The position numbers and the translations under genes were made by a program. 64,000 nt of DNA from Paenibacillus polymyxa (GTDB taxonomy: Bacteria; Bacillota; Bacilli; Paenibacillales; Paenibacillaceae): the NCBI RefSeq assembly GCF_018614975.1, contig NZ_JAGGNR010000038.1, positions 1-64,000 on the forward strand, read 5' to 3'. The notes under the pieces are model-generated. The model saw only the letters and a program-made list of their open reading frames with translations. It was not told the origin of the DNA and ran no database searches. This document shows positions 25,785 through 34,843 of this stretch, piece after piece (position 1 is the stretch's first letter; each line of letters begins with the position of its first letter).

Positions 25785-26502
25785 TGCCGCTCGCAATGGA
25801 TTGAGCAATTCGTTTTTGTTCAGCGGGATCACTCATCCGGGCTCGATCTGCGGCATTGCTCAAAAATCCGGTTTCCACGATAACGGCTGGTTGCTTCACA
25901 TAATTCAACATATAGAAGGGCTTGCCCCACACCACTCCGCGCCCCGTACCGCATAACTCGTTCAAGGCATCCTGAATGGATTGGGCCAGCAAATAACTTC
26001 TGCCTTCCTTCTGGTGTAGTACTACCGGGCCATGTGTAGACGATTTTGAACTCCAGTTCGCATGGATGCTAACTACGATATCTGTACTCACTTCTTCGCT
26101 CAGACTTTTACGTTGGGCAAGATCTCTGGTGTGACGGGAGCGGCTGTTCAGCCAGCGGTTCTCATCGCTAAGTGCATAATCACCAAGTCGATTGATGATG
26201 ACGGCATACCCTTTGCTGCGAAGCAGGAGATAGACCTTTTGGCTGATGGCAAGATTGATATCTTTTTCCAGCACACCTTGGGCTGAGGTACCACCGTCAA
26301 TACCGCCATGGCCTACGTCAAGCAGGATAACGGGTGCTGCAAAGGCATGATGACTTGAGCGATAAGCATCTCCATCGGTCACCGGCAGCATGGATGGACT
26401 GTTCTGGGACGGGGCTGCTTTTCCGTGAGCGACTTGGGGCAGCATGGGAAGGCAATGGAAGCTGATCAGCAAGGCTACCGTAGCGGTCAGCAGCTTATAC
26501 AT
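25759..26502 (-). CDS. Secreted N-acetylmuramoyl-L-alanine amidase (Amidase_3)
   Basis: A 247-residue zinc amidase removing the stem peptide from peptidoglycan. A signal peptide (about 1-27, ending VAHG) precedes an Amidase_3 domain with zinc ligands in LDVGHGGIDGGT, the Glu of GVLEKDINL and the His of SIHANWS, and the catalytic Glu in IVETGFLSN. This is the CwlD-like size with no binding module. Start chosen at ATG 26502 (MYKLLTATVALL) with AAGGAG upstream; the frame is open for another 48 codons that look non-coding. Confidence 0.9.
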   Translation of the reverse strand: MYKLLTATVALLISFHCLPMLPQVAHGKAAPSQNSPSMLPVTDGDAYRSSHHAFAAPVILLDVGHGGIDGGTSAQGVLEKDINLAISQKVYLLLRSKGYAVIINRLGDYALSDENRWLNSRSRHTRDLAQRKSLSEEVSTDIVVSIHANWSSKSSTHGPVVLHQKEGRSYLLAQSIQDALNELCGTGRGVVWGKPFYMLNYVKQPAVIVETGFLSNAADRARMSDPAEQKRIAQSIASGIIYYLSVV

Positions 26503-26696
26503 GGGAATACACACTCCTTCATGAAATAGGTATCGAATGCAGATTAATGACTCGATGGATACCTTTGGCATTAGACTGTGCATTCTGAGGGTTTTCATAC
26601 TTCTTTCAATAAAAAAATGTTTAACCAGTTCACATCCTGCACACAATAGAACTATTGTAAGCTCCGCGAATGTGCAGGAGCGAAGGAGGCAGAATT

Positions 26697-26915
26697 ATGG
26701 CCAAAAGTGATGAGTTGGTAAAATACATTACGCAGCGTGTTGTTCATTATATCGATACGCCGAAGGATGAGCGGAAAGGTCGCACCAAAAGGAAAGAGCC
26801 GTGGGCGATGAAGTGGTTTGGTATGATCCCTTTCGCTGTATCGCTGTGGGTGGGGAAAAAGGAAAAAGAATTCGATACACAGTCTCATAAACGAAGTTCT
26901 TCGGGTAAAGGGTAA
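26697..26915 (+). CDS. yqzE: YqzE family protein
   Basis: A 72-residue small protein with the YqzE signature: DELVKYITQRVVHYIDTPK, then KEPWAMKWFGMIPFAVSLWV, which can form one membrane-associated helix. In Bacillus subtilis yqzE lies by the comG operon; here no competence gene is adjacent. AAGGAGG precedes the ATG. Function unknown. Confidence 0.85.
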   Translation: MAKSDELVKYITQRVVHYIDTPKDERKGRTKRKEPWAMKWFGMIPFAVSLWVGKKEKEFDTQSHKRSSSGKG

Positions 26916-26970
26916 CGATCGCTTACCTACTTCACTCAGAGAGTTTGAAGACACGCCCTAATGTAAAACC

Positions 26971-27012
26971 AAAAGACGCAATCCCTTTAATTCATGGGAA
27001 GGCGTCTTATTT
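26971..27012. terminator. Terminator after yqzE
   Basis: AAGACGC...CCC/GGG...GCGTCTT stem, followed by ATTTGTT. T-run is weak but position fits, between convergent genes. Confidence 0.65.
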
Positions 27013-27069
27013 GTTGTGGATGTTTATAGTTTTTACGTTATCTGAATGATCTGTAGAGTTAGCTGATGA

Positions 27070-28083
27070 TCAAGGATTTACGATGTAAAAATGGCCATCT
27101 TGCTGCAATGTGCTCAAAGGGACAAAGCGTTGAATGGATGATTTTCCACCTAGCGCTACATATAGAATGGACTCGGCTTCCTGGTCTGTATGCCATAGCT
27201 GATAACCGCTAACGGGTAGAGGACCGCCGTATATGACGTTATGATCACCCGCTGAGAAAACAAGCTCTTGATTCTCCCCGTGTTGTATCACATCTTGTGC
27301 CAGGTCGGCAGTAACAGGCTTGGAGGTAATCCACAACAAATTGTCAGCTGGATTGAAGACGGGTCGGAGATGAAGTGGATCGACTGATAAAGATGGCGTT
27401 GTGGATAAATCAGCTATGCTGGCAGAGGCCTGTTTGGAATCAGTCTCCAGCAGGTTCAGAAACTCTGACGGTAGTACATCTCCGTTTGTAGCATCCATAT
27501 AAAGTGCGGGTTGATTTGGTCGATCCACTTTCCAATAAGCCAGCAGGGGAAGAGCATAACCAAGATGAAGCTCTCCTCCGCCAGCAAGTAATGCCTCAAG
27601 GTTCACATGTTGTCGATCCAAGGCTTGTCCAAGCAGTTCATTGTTGTATGGTGACTGTTCTCCATGACCATATTCACTAAGCTTCATCTGTCCCTGTTCT
27701 GTAGATGTAATAATCATATATCCGATAGGTTTGCCTTCAAACTCAGCTTGCACGAGCCAGCTATGTGTACCCGGCCCCAGAGGGTAGAAGTCCAGATCGA
27801 CGTTCTTCCAATGCGCTTCGCCGTTAGCTGTACCAAGTGTAACAGCTTGTTGCTCTGCAAACCGTTGTACAGCAGCGGGAGCTAGCTTTTCATTCTGAAT
27901 GGCATGATGTTTGGGACTATATTCTGTTGATGATGCGCGGGATAGCGAAGACGTTTTTTGTTCCTCTGCATTGGCTATCGACAAGAAAGAGAACAGGGCA
28001 AGACAACTGAGCAAGCCCAAGGTCATACAGGTTGTTTTCCGAGCATTGTTCCAACACGTATGAAAGAATCGCTTCAAATTCAC
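27070..28083 (-). CDS. Secreted hypothetical protein
   Basis: A 337-residue exported protein with a signal peptide (about 1-39, ending SIANAEE). The body has YMIITSTEQGQMKLSEYGHG and later LPLLAYWKVDRPNQPALYMDATNGDVL, which reminds me of the PepSY-like propeptides of secreted proteases (substrate-dependent inhibitor folds), but no protease domain is attached. Only one Cys occurs after the signal. The start is GTG 28083 or TTG 28077, with AGTAGGTG upstream. Family not recognised. Confidence 0.65.
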   Translation of the reverse strand: MNLKRFFHTCWNNARKTTCMTLGLLSCLALFSFLSIANAEEQKTSSLSRASSTEYSPKHHAIQNEKLAPAAVQRFAEQQAVTLGTANGEAHWKNVDLDFYPLGPGTHSWLVQAEFEGKPIGYMIITSTEQGQMKLSEYGHGEQSPYNNELLGQALDRQHVNLEALLAGGGELHLGYALPLLAYWKVDRPNQPALYMDATNGDVLPSEFLNLLETDSKQASASIADLSTTPSLSVDPLHLRPVFNPADNLLWITSKPVTADLAQDVIQHGENQELVFSAGDHNVIYGGPLPVSGYQLWHTDQEAESILYVALGGKSSIQRFVPLSTLQQDGHFYIVNP

Positions 28084-28187
28084 ACCTACTTTTCATTTAT
28101 CCGTTACCTGAGCGGGTCCTAGTTTCATTCTAGGGGACAGGCTCTGCAAAGGTTGCCGCAACCTGTCGGGCAGCCAATCATGAATAA

Positions 28188-28224
28188 ACACTACTTTTGC
28201 CAGCATTTGCAGGAAAAGTAGTGT
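28188..28224. terminator. Hairpin downstream of yqhG
   Basis: ACACTACTTTT pairs perfectly with AAAAGTAGTGT around a 15-nt loop. On the minus strand the following TTTATTC is only a weak T-run, so termination is probable rather than certain. Confidence 0.6.
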
Positions 28225-28230
28225 CTTCGT

Positions 28231-29424
28231 CTATCTTAAGTGAAACATGCCGCTGCTAATGGCAGTCACTTTCACTTTGGGTTCATATTGCCAGATCATC
28301 TCGGTCCGGCGTGTCTCATACTGCAATTTCATAGCTTCACGATCTATTACCGCCTGTTTTGCTTTCTCTTCTTCGGCATCTGTCTCGGAGTCAATCGGTA
28401 CCGCGGCCTCTGCCGCCAGTTCTACATCTGCTCCAATGGGTTTAGCGTTAGTTATATCCAGAACTTTTTTCAGTGGTACAGGTGGCGTGCGGGTAGAATG
28501 GACATTTTCCGTGTCTGAGGTTATGTTACCTGGTGATTCTACCTCAGGCGTATCTTCTCGGAGTACCGCTTCATAATAGGTGTCCAAGACGTCAAGCTCC
28601 AGATCAAGCCGCTCTTGGGCTTTCTCAGCCCAGCTATAATCGAGTTCCAGCAAGCGGTTTGTCAAATGAGATTCCAAAGCAGCTCCGGCATCAAATAACG
28701 AAACTTTAGCTGTCTGCACATGCATGTTCTCCGCAAGCCTCGGACTGAGATCACGTCGGTTCAGCTTGGTGCCGAATTTTTCTATAATTTCACCCGAGCG
28801 AAGGGAGATGCCGAGAAAATGCAATTCCTCCCGTTTCAAATCACAGGCGAATTCCACCTTGAAACACACACCAAGCCAAGGCTCATATATGGCTGGCGCT
28901 GTAGCGCGCAATTGCCGTTTGGCAGCCTGTTCGAACAGGTTCACGAAGGCACCGCCTTCACGGGCAGCACCGAAAATCTGCTGGAGTCTGCGACTGCCGT
29001 ACACCACTACTTCACGCAATATTCGTCCTGGTCCCAGCTGTGGTAGCGATGGCGTAATACCGAAGTAACGGCCTAGAATAGTTTCTTTTGGTGGCTCCCC
29101 TTGAGGACTGCCGTTGATTATACCATTCGATCCATCAGGGTTAGGTATAACAGGAGGTGATGCTTGCGCAACTTTGGCTTCTGCTGCTTCAATGGCCTGC
29201 TGATAACTGTCAGGATCAAATATAAATGTAAAGGACATCGTCTCAGCGGGTGCTCCGGTTCGTTCCACGAACCCCCAATAATAGGGACGATTGGTCAACG
29301 CTTTGTCCGCCTCAGGCGAGAGTTTGACTGTAACATGGGCAGGGGAACGCTCCATAATCTGACAATCAAGTGCTTCCAGATAGGTGAGAACATAAGCCTG
29401 TACTTCATGGGGAGACATGGTCAT
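28231..29424 (-). CDS. yqhG: YqhG family protein
   Basis: A 397-residue cytoplasmic protein of the Bacillales YqhG family. The N-terminus (YVLTYLEALDCQIMERSPAHVTVKLS) and PYYWGFVER are recognisable, as are LGRYFGITPSLPQLGPGRIL and WLGVCFKVEFACDLKREELHFLGISL. A Pro/Asn-rich insert near 95-115 and an acidic C-terminal tail are less conserved. It always travels with a SNF2 helicase (YqhH), as here, where only 3 nt separate them. Molecular role unknown. Confidence 0.88.
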   Translation of the reverse strand: MTMSPHEVQAYVLTYLEALDCQIMERSPAHVTVKLSPEADKALTNRPYYWGFVERTGAPAETMSFTFIFDPDSYQQAIEAAEAKVAQASPPVIPNPDGSNGIINGSPQGEPPKETILGRYFGITPSLPQLGPGRILREVVVYGSRRLQQIFGAAREGGAFVNLFEQAAKRQLRATAPAIYEPWLGVCFKVEFACDLKREELHFLGISLRSGEIIEKFGTKLNRRDLSPRLAENMHVQTAKVSLFDAGAALESHLTNRLLELDYSWAEKAQERLDLELDVLDTYYEAVLREDTPEVESPGNITSDTENVHSTRTPPVPLKKVLDITNAKPIGADVELAAEAAVPIDSETDAEEEKAKQAVIDREAMKLQYETRRTEMIWQYEPKVKVTAISSGMFHLR

Positions 29425-29427
29425 GAG

Positions 29428-31191
29428 TTAGCTACCTCCTTTGCGAAGATCTAACAACCCGGATACGGCAGGGCCTTCATCGGCAACCTCACGTTGAATG
29501 GAGTTCAGCGATTGTCCAAGTGAATCCATTTTACGGCGAATATCTTCATCATTTTGTGATTCCAGCAAGATTTTGTACAAACTTTTCTCAATAGACTCCT
29601 TCTTCTCCAGCCGTTCCAGAATGACATCCAGCCCGCCAATCACCATCTCAAACATATTGATCTTCTCATGCAGCAGATTCAGAATATGTTCCTCAATGGT
29701 TCCAGTCGTGGATAGGTTGAAGATGTTCACGTCATTTTGCTGTCCAAGCCGATGTACACGACCGATCCGCTGCTCTACCCGCATGGGGTTCCAAGGCAGA
29801 TCGAAGTTAATCATATGATGGCAAAATTGCAGATTAATGCCCTCACCACCCGCTTCGGTTGCAATCATGGCCTGCACACGCCCGCGGAAGAGATCCATCA
29901 TCCAGTCTTTTTTGCCTCGATTCATGCCACCCCGATAGGGGACAGCCGTAAGCCCGTTGTTGCGGAAATAGTTTAGCAGATACTCCTGCGTGGCCCGGTA
30001 TTCGGTGAAGATAATTACTTTTTCATTCATGTTCCGAATCAGTTCCATTGTTTTCTCGGCTTTGGTATTTTCCTTGATCGCTTTAATATGGGCCACGAGT
30101 TCCCAAATCTTGTCCCGAAGGGGAGAGTCCAGCGGAAGTTTCTTCGACAGATTAACCAGTGTCACGAATACAGCATCCCGACTGCTGCACACTTCACGCT
30201 GCAATGTAACAAGGGAGAGCATGCTGCTCAGATTGCCGCCAGCTTCCTGGTACTGGTCTTTAACAAAGGAAGTCACACCATCATAAAGCGCTTGTTCTTC
30301 GGGCGATAGTTGCAGATTCACATTGGATACGTTCCGTTTGGTAAATTGAACGGGGCCTTCGCCGCGACGATTGCGGATCATGACTTTGGATAGTTCGTTC
30401 TTGAGCTGTTCCTGATTTTTTGGAACACGTTTGTCGACGACAAAGTTGGCTGCAAAATCACCCTGGCGACCCAGTTGACCGGGCTTCAGCAGGTTGATGA
30501 GATTGAACAGCTCACTCATATCGTTCTGCACAGGTGTAGCTGTGAGCAGCAGACAATACTTTTTGCGCAATTTCAGCATGAATTGATAGTTGGTTGTTTT
30601 CTTGTTTTTGAGCTTATGGGCCTCATCGATAATGATCATGTCGTAATCGGTATTCAGCAGCATATCTTTATGCGGGTCACGTTTGGCTGTATCCATGGAA
30701 GCAACAACCACTTCATTCTGCCAGGAATAGGTCTTTTTCTGGGCAATGGCAGGGATGCCGAATTTCGAATTCAACTCCCGTACCCATTGCAGCACAAGAG
30801 ACGCTGGCACGAGAATGAGTACTTTGGATACGAGACCCCGAACCATATATTCTTTCAGAATGAGACCGGCTTCAATGGTTTTGCCAAGACCCACCTCATC
30901 GGCGAGAATGGCCCGGCCTGACATTTCAAATAATACTCTGCGAGCAGTGTCCATCTGGTGAGGGAGTGGAGTAAGGCCTTGTAGATGCTTCAAACACTGG
31001 ATCTCGTCAAAATTGGGAATCAGGTTGGTCTCTTCGGCTTGAATGCCGAGTTGGAAGAGTCGGTAATCCCCCCAAGGGCCTCCTTTATCCAATCGTGATT
31101 CCAATTGATTAATCCAGCTTCGATCAAATTCCAACGGAACGGGCAGCTCAGCTACAGGTTGATTCGTGTGATGCGGATTTTTCCGGTTCAT
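29428..31191 (-). CDS. yqhH: SNF2-family helicase YqhH
   Basis: A 587-residue superfamily 2 DNA translocase. The N-terminal RecA lobe has Walker A in LADEVGLGKTIEAG, DEAH box in IIDEAHKLKN and motif III in LLLTATPVQND; the C-terminal lobe has IIFTEYRATQEYL, IATEAGGEGINLQFCHHMINFDLPWNP and RIGRVHRLGQ. It is co-transcribed with yqhG. In Bacillus subtilis the pair lies divergently from the gcvT glycine cleavage operon; here it does not. One copy of a conserved structured repeat lies 100 nt 5' of this gene. Confidence 0.92.
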   Translation of the reverse strand: MNRKNPHHTNQPVAELPVPLEFDRSWINQLESRLDKGGPWGDYRLFQLGIQAEETNLIPNFDEIQCLKHLQGLTPLPHQMDTARRVLFEMSGRAILADEVGLGKTIEAGLILKEYMVRGLVSKVLILVPASLVLQWVRELNSKFGIPAIAQKKTYSWQNEVVVASMDTAKRDPHKDMLLNTDYDMIIIDEAHKLKNKKTTNYQFMLKLRKKYCLLLTATPVQNDMSELFNLINLLKPGQLGRQGDFAANFVVDKRVPKNQEQLKNELSKVMIRNRRGEGPVQFTKRNVSNVNLQLSPEEQALYDGVTSFVKDQYQEAGGNLSSMLSLVTLQREVCSSRDAVFVTLVNLSKKLPLDSPLRDKIWELVAHIKAIKENTKAEKTMELIRNMNEKVIIFTEYRATQEYLLNYFRNNGLTAVPYRGGMNRGKKDWMMDLFRGRVQAMIATEAGGEGINLQFCHHMINFDLPWNPMRVEQRIGRVHRLGQQNDVNIFNLSTTGTIEEHILNLLHEKINMFEMVIGGLDVILERLEKKESIEKSLYKILLESQNDEDIRRKMDSLGQSLNSIQREVADEGPAVSGLLDLRKGGS

Positions 31192-31291
31192 GGTGTTTCC
31201 TCCCCTGCCATACGTGATGACGTTTTATTCGTAGGTAATAGTATGGACGAATGAGAGTCAGTTCATAACTATGTAAGTTGAACTACAGTTT

Positions 31292-31443
31292 ATTTGCACG
31301 AACACTACGATGACAGAACAACCTTCCAATCGCTGTTATCCCCAGATTTCTTTGATTCCCTTTTCTGGATGAGGAAATCCCGGGATAAAGGCGAACGCTT
31401 CGCTTTTTCAGGTTTTTTCTGTCCTCTCCGTTGACGTGCAAAT
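31292..31443 (-). repeat. Dispersed structured element, copy A
   Basis: About 152 bp, the reverse-complement relative of the element at 54933-55081, clearly similar along its whole length. In element orientation (minus strand) it is closed by ATTTGCACG and CGTGCAAAT, contains GACAGAA/TTCTGTC, the hairpin GCGAA-gcg-TTCGC, and a long internal stem beginning TTATCCC and ending GGGGATAA. It lies 5' of yqhH, in the orientation of that gene. It could be a mobile palindromic element or an RNA. No gene lies in 31192-31720. Confidence 0.8.
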
Positions 31444-31607
31444 GATTAGTTTAACTTATATTGAACCCAGAAATTTAGTAAAGGCACATGTTTTTTCTGT
31501 GCCAAAAAATTCACAGATGTCGTATTCATGCGTATGAGGGTGTGTGAAGAAGTTTGTCCGAGCAGAGGAGTCTATAAAATAAAGTCTGTGATAAAAGTCA
31601 TATAGAA

Positions 31608-31656
31608 AATCAATATATGGTGTAATATACTGGTTTTATATCACTATATGTGGTGT
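31608..31656. promoter_or_regulatory. Two candidate NrdR boxes
   Basis: AATCAATATATGGTGT (31608-31623) and TCACTATATGTGGTGT (31641-31656) each match ACACWATATATWGTGT at 13 of 16 positions. Centres are 33 bp apart, 1-2 bp more than the usual 31-32. The second overlaps the -35 area of the putative nrdJ promoter. Confidence 0.6.
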
Positions 31657-31674
31657 TTCGTCATAATTTACTCT

Positions 31675-31680
31675 TATAAT
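31675..31680 (+). promoter_or_regulatory. -10 element of the nrdJ promoter
   Basis: Perfect TATAAT 40 nt before the likely start. The -35 position (GGTGTT, 17-nt spacer) is poor and is overlapped by the second NrdR box. Confidence 0.5.
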
Positions 31681-31720
31681 GAAAATGTAGCTTTATACCG
31701 CGGGGAGGTTGAATGTAGCG

Positions 31721-34282
31721 ATGAAATCGAACCAACGATCGTACCAATTAGAAGGACTCAGTGAAAAAATATTTCTGGACCGATACGCCTGGAAGGACGC
31801 TGATTCGGATCATGCCAAGGTCGGAGATGTGGTATTGGTATTAACGAAGGATGATCCCAAGTTCCCAACCAAGGAAGTGGGCGAAATCATAGAACGTAAG
31901 GGTCAGCTTGTACAAGTAAGGACTCGAAGCGGAGAGATTATTGAGACCAACGTGGAGAAACTGACACTCAACATAGAAAAAACTCCGGAAGAGATGTGGG
32001 ACCGTCTTGCCAAAGCGATGGCTTCTGTCGAATCCACAGCCGATCAGCGGGCAACGTGGGAGTCCAAGTTCCGCTCCGTGTTGGAAGATTGGAAGTTAGT
32101 ACCCGGAGGTCGCATTGCTGCGGGTGCGGGGGCAAGCGACGAGTTGACACTCTTCAATTGTTATGTCATTCCGTCTCCGCAAGACAGTCGGGGTGGCATC
32201 ATGAGAACTTTGACCGAGATGACGGAGATTATGGCACGTGGGGGAGGTGTTGGCATTAATTTATCCTCTTTGCGTCCCCGCCGAGCCGTGGTGAAAGGTG
32301 TCAACGGATCATCCAGCGGTTCCGTATCGTGGGGCGGATTGTTCAGTTATACGACTGGACTGATTGAACAGGGTGGAAGCCGCCGGGGTGCGCTCATGCT
32401 GATGATGAATGACTGGCATCCGGATGTGCTTGATTTTATTACCGTGAAACAAACGATGGGTCAGGTGACCAATGCCAATCTGTCTGTATGTGTGAGCAAC
32501 GCATTTATGGAGGCTGTCAAGCAGGACGGAGATTGGGAGTTGGTTTTCCCCGATACGAACGATCCGGACTATGACACTGCGTGGAACGGGGATATGCAGC
32601 AATGGAAAGCTGCAGGTCATTCGGTGGTGCACTATCGTGCACTGAAGGCTCGCGAAATCTGGCATACTATTATTGAATCAGCCTGGAAATCGGCAGAGCC
32701 TGGTGTGGTATTCATGGAGTACTACAACCAGATGTCCAACAGTTGGTACTTCAATCCGATCATCTGTACTAATCCTTGCGCGGAACAGGGCCTGCCTGCC
32801 TGGGGTGTATGTAATCTGTCTGCGATCAATCTGTCCAAATTCTACGATGAAACAAATCATGATGTGGCATGGGATGAACTGGCGGAAACCACTCGTATCT
32901 CGGCTAGATTTTTGGACAATGTCATCGATGCAACACCATATCATTTTGAGGAAAACAGACTGAATCAGCAGCGTGAACGCCGGGTTGGGCTTGGCACGAT
33001 GGGACTGGCAGAGCTGATGATTAAGCTGCGTATACGATACGGCAGTCCTGAATCCCTTGCATTTCTGGATAAACTGTATGGATTCATGGCAAAGGAGGCC
33101 TATCTGGCATCAGCAGAGATTGCAGCAGAGAAGGGGGCTTTCCCAGCTTTCGAAGCTGAACCGTACTTACAGAGTGGATTCATGAAAAACATGATTGCGA
33201 CGTACCCTGAAGTGGGAGAGGCCATTCGTAAACAGGGCATTCGAAATGTCACACTGATCACACAGGCGCCAACGGGAAGTACTGGTACGATGGTGGGTAC
33301 ATCAACAGGTATTGAGCCGTATTTCGCCTTCAAGTATTTCCGTCAAAGCCGTCTAGGTTATGATGAACAGTTTGTGCCGATTGCACAAGATTGGCTGGAT
33401 GAACATCCGGGTGAAGTTTTACCAGACTACTATGTGACGGCGATGGATCTGTCGGCTGAGAATCATATCCGTGTGCAGGCTGCGATCCAGCAATGGGTGG
33501 ATAGTTCAATCTCGAAGACGGCCAACTGTCCGGCTGATTTTACAGTGGAGGATACGGCTGAGTTGTATGAACTGGCCTTCGACCTTGGCTGCAAGGGAGT
33601 AACGATATACCGCGACGGCAGCAGGGATGTACAGGTGTTGTCCACGTCGAAGAAGGAAGAGACCAAGACCGAAGATGTAGATTCGACGTTAGATACTAAC
33701 TTGGAGACACTTCCTGATGTGTCAGTTGCCCCTTCCTCTTCTTCAGTGCTGGATAAACAATATAGAAGCCGTCCTCAGGTACTGCGAGGTGCGACATACA
33801 AAATCAATACGCCATTCGGTATGGCTTACATCACAATCAACGATCTGGAGGGAACCCCGGGAGAAATCTTCCTGAACGTGGGCAAAGCGGGATCGGATGT
33901 GTTCGCCATGGCTGAGGCACTCGGTCGAGTATGCTCTCTGTTCCTTCGATACGGAGACCATGGGCACAAAGTTCAACTTCTGATTAAACATCTTAAGGGA
34001 ATCGGCGGTTCGGGAGCAATTGGATTTGGAGCTAACCGGGTTGAATCGATTGCTGATGCGGTTGCCAAAGCATTGGAAAGTCATGTACAGAGCAACGTGC
34101 AGGAGAACGAAACTGGAGCATCAAAAGAACTGAACCGAGTGGAGAGCACGTATCCAAAAGTGGTGGATCAGAAAACCTTTACCGAATCGAGAGATTTATG
34201 TCCTTCATGCGGCTCTGCATCCTTGATGAATGTGGAAGGGTGCAAAACATGCAGCAACTGTGGGTATAGTAAGTGTAATTAA
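31721..34282 (+). CDS. nrdJ: Adenosylcobalamin-dependent ribonucleotide reductase (class II)
   Basis: An 853-residue enzyme reducing ribonucleotides to deoxyribonucleotides with B12. The reductase barrel shows LFNCYV (first redox Cys), GGGVGINLSSLRPR, GSRRGALMLMMNDWHPD, and NPCAEQGLPAWGVCNLSAINL with the active-site Asn/Cys/Glu set and second Cys. The C-terminal end has CPSCGS...CKTCSNCGYSKC, a zinc-ribbon/thiol-relay tail. Start uncertain: ATG 31721 with GGGGAGG 12 nt upstream, or TTG 31709, too close to it. No cobalamin riboswitch was recognised; the leader instead has NrdR-like boxes. Confidence 0.93.
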   Translation: MKSNQRSYQLEGLSEKIFLDRYAWKDADSDHAKVGDVVLVLTKDDPKFPTKEVGEIIERKGQLVQVRTRSGEIIETNVEKLTLNIEKTPEEMWDRLAKAMASVESTADQRATWESKFRSVLEDWKLVPGGRIAAGAGASDELTLFNCYVIPSPQDSRGGIMRTLTEMTEIMARGGGVGINLSSLRPRRAVVKGVNGSSSGSVSWGGLFSYTTGLIEQGGSRRGALMLMMNDWHPDVLDFITVKQTMGQVTNANLSVCVSNAFMEAVKQDGDWELVFPDTNDPDYDTAWNGDMQQWKAAGHSVVHYRALKAREIWHTIIESAWKSAEPGVVFMEYYNQMSNSWYFNPIICTNPCAEQGLPAWGVCNLSAINLSKFYDETNHDVAWDELAETTRISARFLDNVIDATPYHFEENRLNQQRERRVGLGTMGLAELMIKLRIRYGSPESLAFLDKLYGFMAKEAYLASAEIAAEKGAFPAFEAEPYLQSGFMKNMIATYPEVGEAIRKQGIRNVTLITQAPTGSTGTMVGTSTGIEPYFAFKYFRQSRLGYDEQFVPIAQDWLDEHPGEVLPDYYVTAMDLSAENHIRVQAAIQQWVDSSISKTANCPADFTVEDTAELYELAFDLGCKGVTIYRDGSRDVQVLSTSKKEETKTEDVDSTLDTNLETLPDVSVAPSSSSVLDKQYRSRPQVLRGATYKINTPFGMAYITINDLEGTPGEIFLNVGKAGSDVFAMAEALGRVCSLFLRYGDHGHKVQLLIKHLKGIGGSGAIGFGANRVESIADAVAKALESHVQSNVQENETGASKELNRVESTYPKVVDQKTFTESRDLCPSCGSASLMNVEGCKTCSNCGYSKCN

Positions 34283-34308
34283 ATCGTATTTGAAAAAAGG
34301 AAAAAGAG

Positions 34309-34350
34309 AAAAGGCATTCCATGACTCCATTGAAGTCAGGAATGCCTTTT
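34309..34350. terminator. Bidirectional terminator between nrdJ and the cat-like gene
   Basis: AAAAGGCATTCC and GGAATGCCTTTT pair perfectly, with inner GACT/AGTC, between convergent genes. Confidence 0.88.
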
Positions 34351-34363
34351 CGTCATTTAGTTA

Positions 34364-34798
34364 TTAACACCAATCATGACATTGATCAGCAAGTGATTGC
34401 AGTTCAGTAAATAAAACACCAGCATGGTAGCCGTCGCACACGGCGTGATGTAACTGAATGGATAAGGGAAGATAAACTTTATCGTTCTGTTGAACATATT
34501 TTCCCATCGTGAAGATAGGCAACAAGTAGGTTCCCTCATTGTAAATATTCAGATTAAATCCCATAAAGTTCACCCAGGGAATACTGGAAACGGGAAATAT
34601 ATTCGGTGGTTCATTGGGTTTGGCATCAAAACAGGTTCGAAGAGCGGGATAGAACTTCAATCCTTTAAGCTTCAGTTCGTTGATCAATAGAGTGATATCC
34701 AGATTAGCAGTTATGCTGTAGGTACATCTGACCTGATTCAAGTAGTGGTCAAAGTATGGCTTTCGATCCCACTGATCTAACACGATTGAATTAAACAT
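34364..34798 (-). pseudogene. Internally deleted chloramphenicol acetyltransferase
   Basis: A 144-residue in-frame relative of CAT type A, which normally has about 210-220 residues. Matching segments are the N-terminus (WDRKPYFDHYLNQVRCTYSIT through KFYPAL), a short RTCFDAK block, and the C-terminal third (PNEPPNIFPVSSIPWVNF to LHHAVCDGYHAG with catalytic His118 and Asp122). About 16 residues before RTCFD and about 50 between that block and PNEPPN are missing, so substrate and CoA sites cannot be complete. The reading frame, AGGAGG Shine-Dalgarno and attenuation leader remain. I call it a probable pseudogene; an altered small acyltransferase is less likely. Confidence 0.75.
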
Positions 34799-34806
34799 AA
34801 GTTATA

Positions 34807-34843
34807 ACCTCCTAAATTTGAATAATGCCTTCATTTAGGAGGT
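34807..34843 (-). promoter_or_regulatory. Shine-Dalgarno-sequestering inverted repeat (attenuator) of the cat-like gene
   Basis: ATTTAGGAGGT at 34833-34843 and ACCTCCTAAAT at 34807-34817 pair perfectly over 11 bp with a 15-nt loop. On the minus strand the downstream arm contains the AGGAGG of the cat-like gene, so the RBS is hidden unless a ribosome opens the stem. Confidence 0.85.

Noticed and set aside
31444..31720. Cobalamin riboswitch before the B12-dependent reductase
   Set aside because: The B12-box was not found; the region instead has NrdR-like boxes and a TATAAT.
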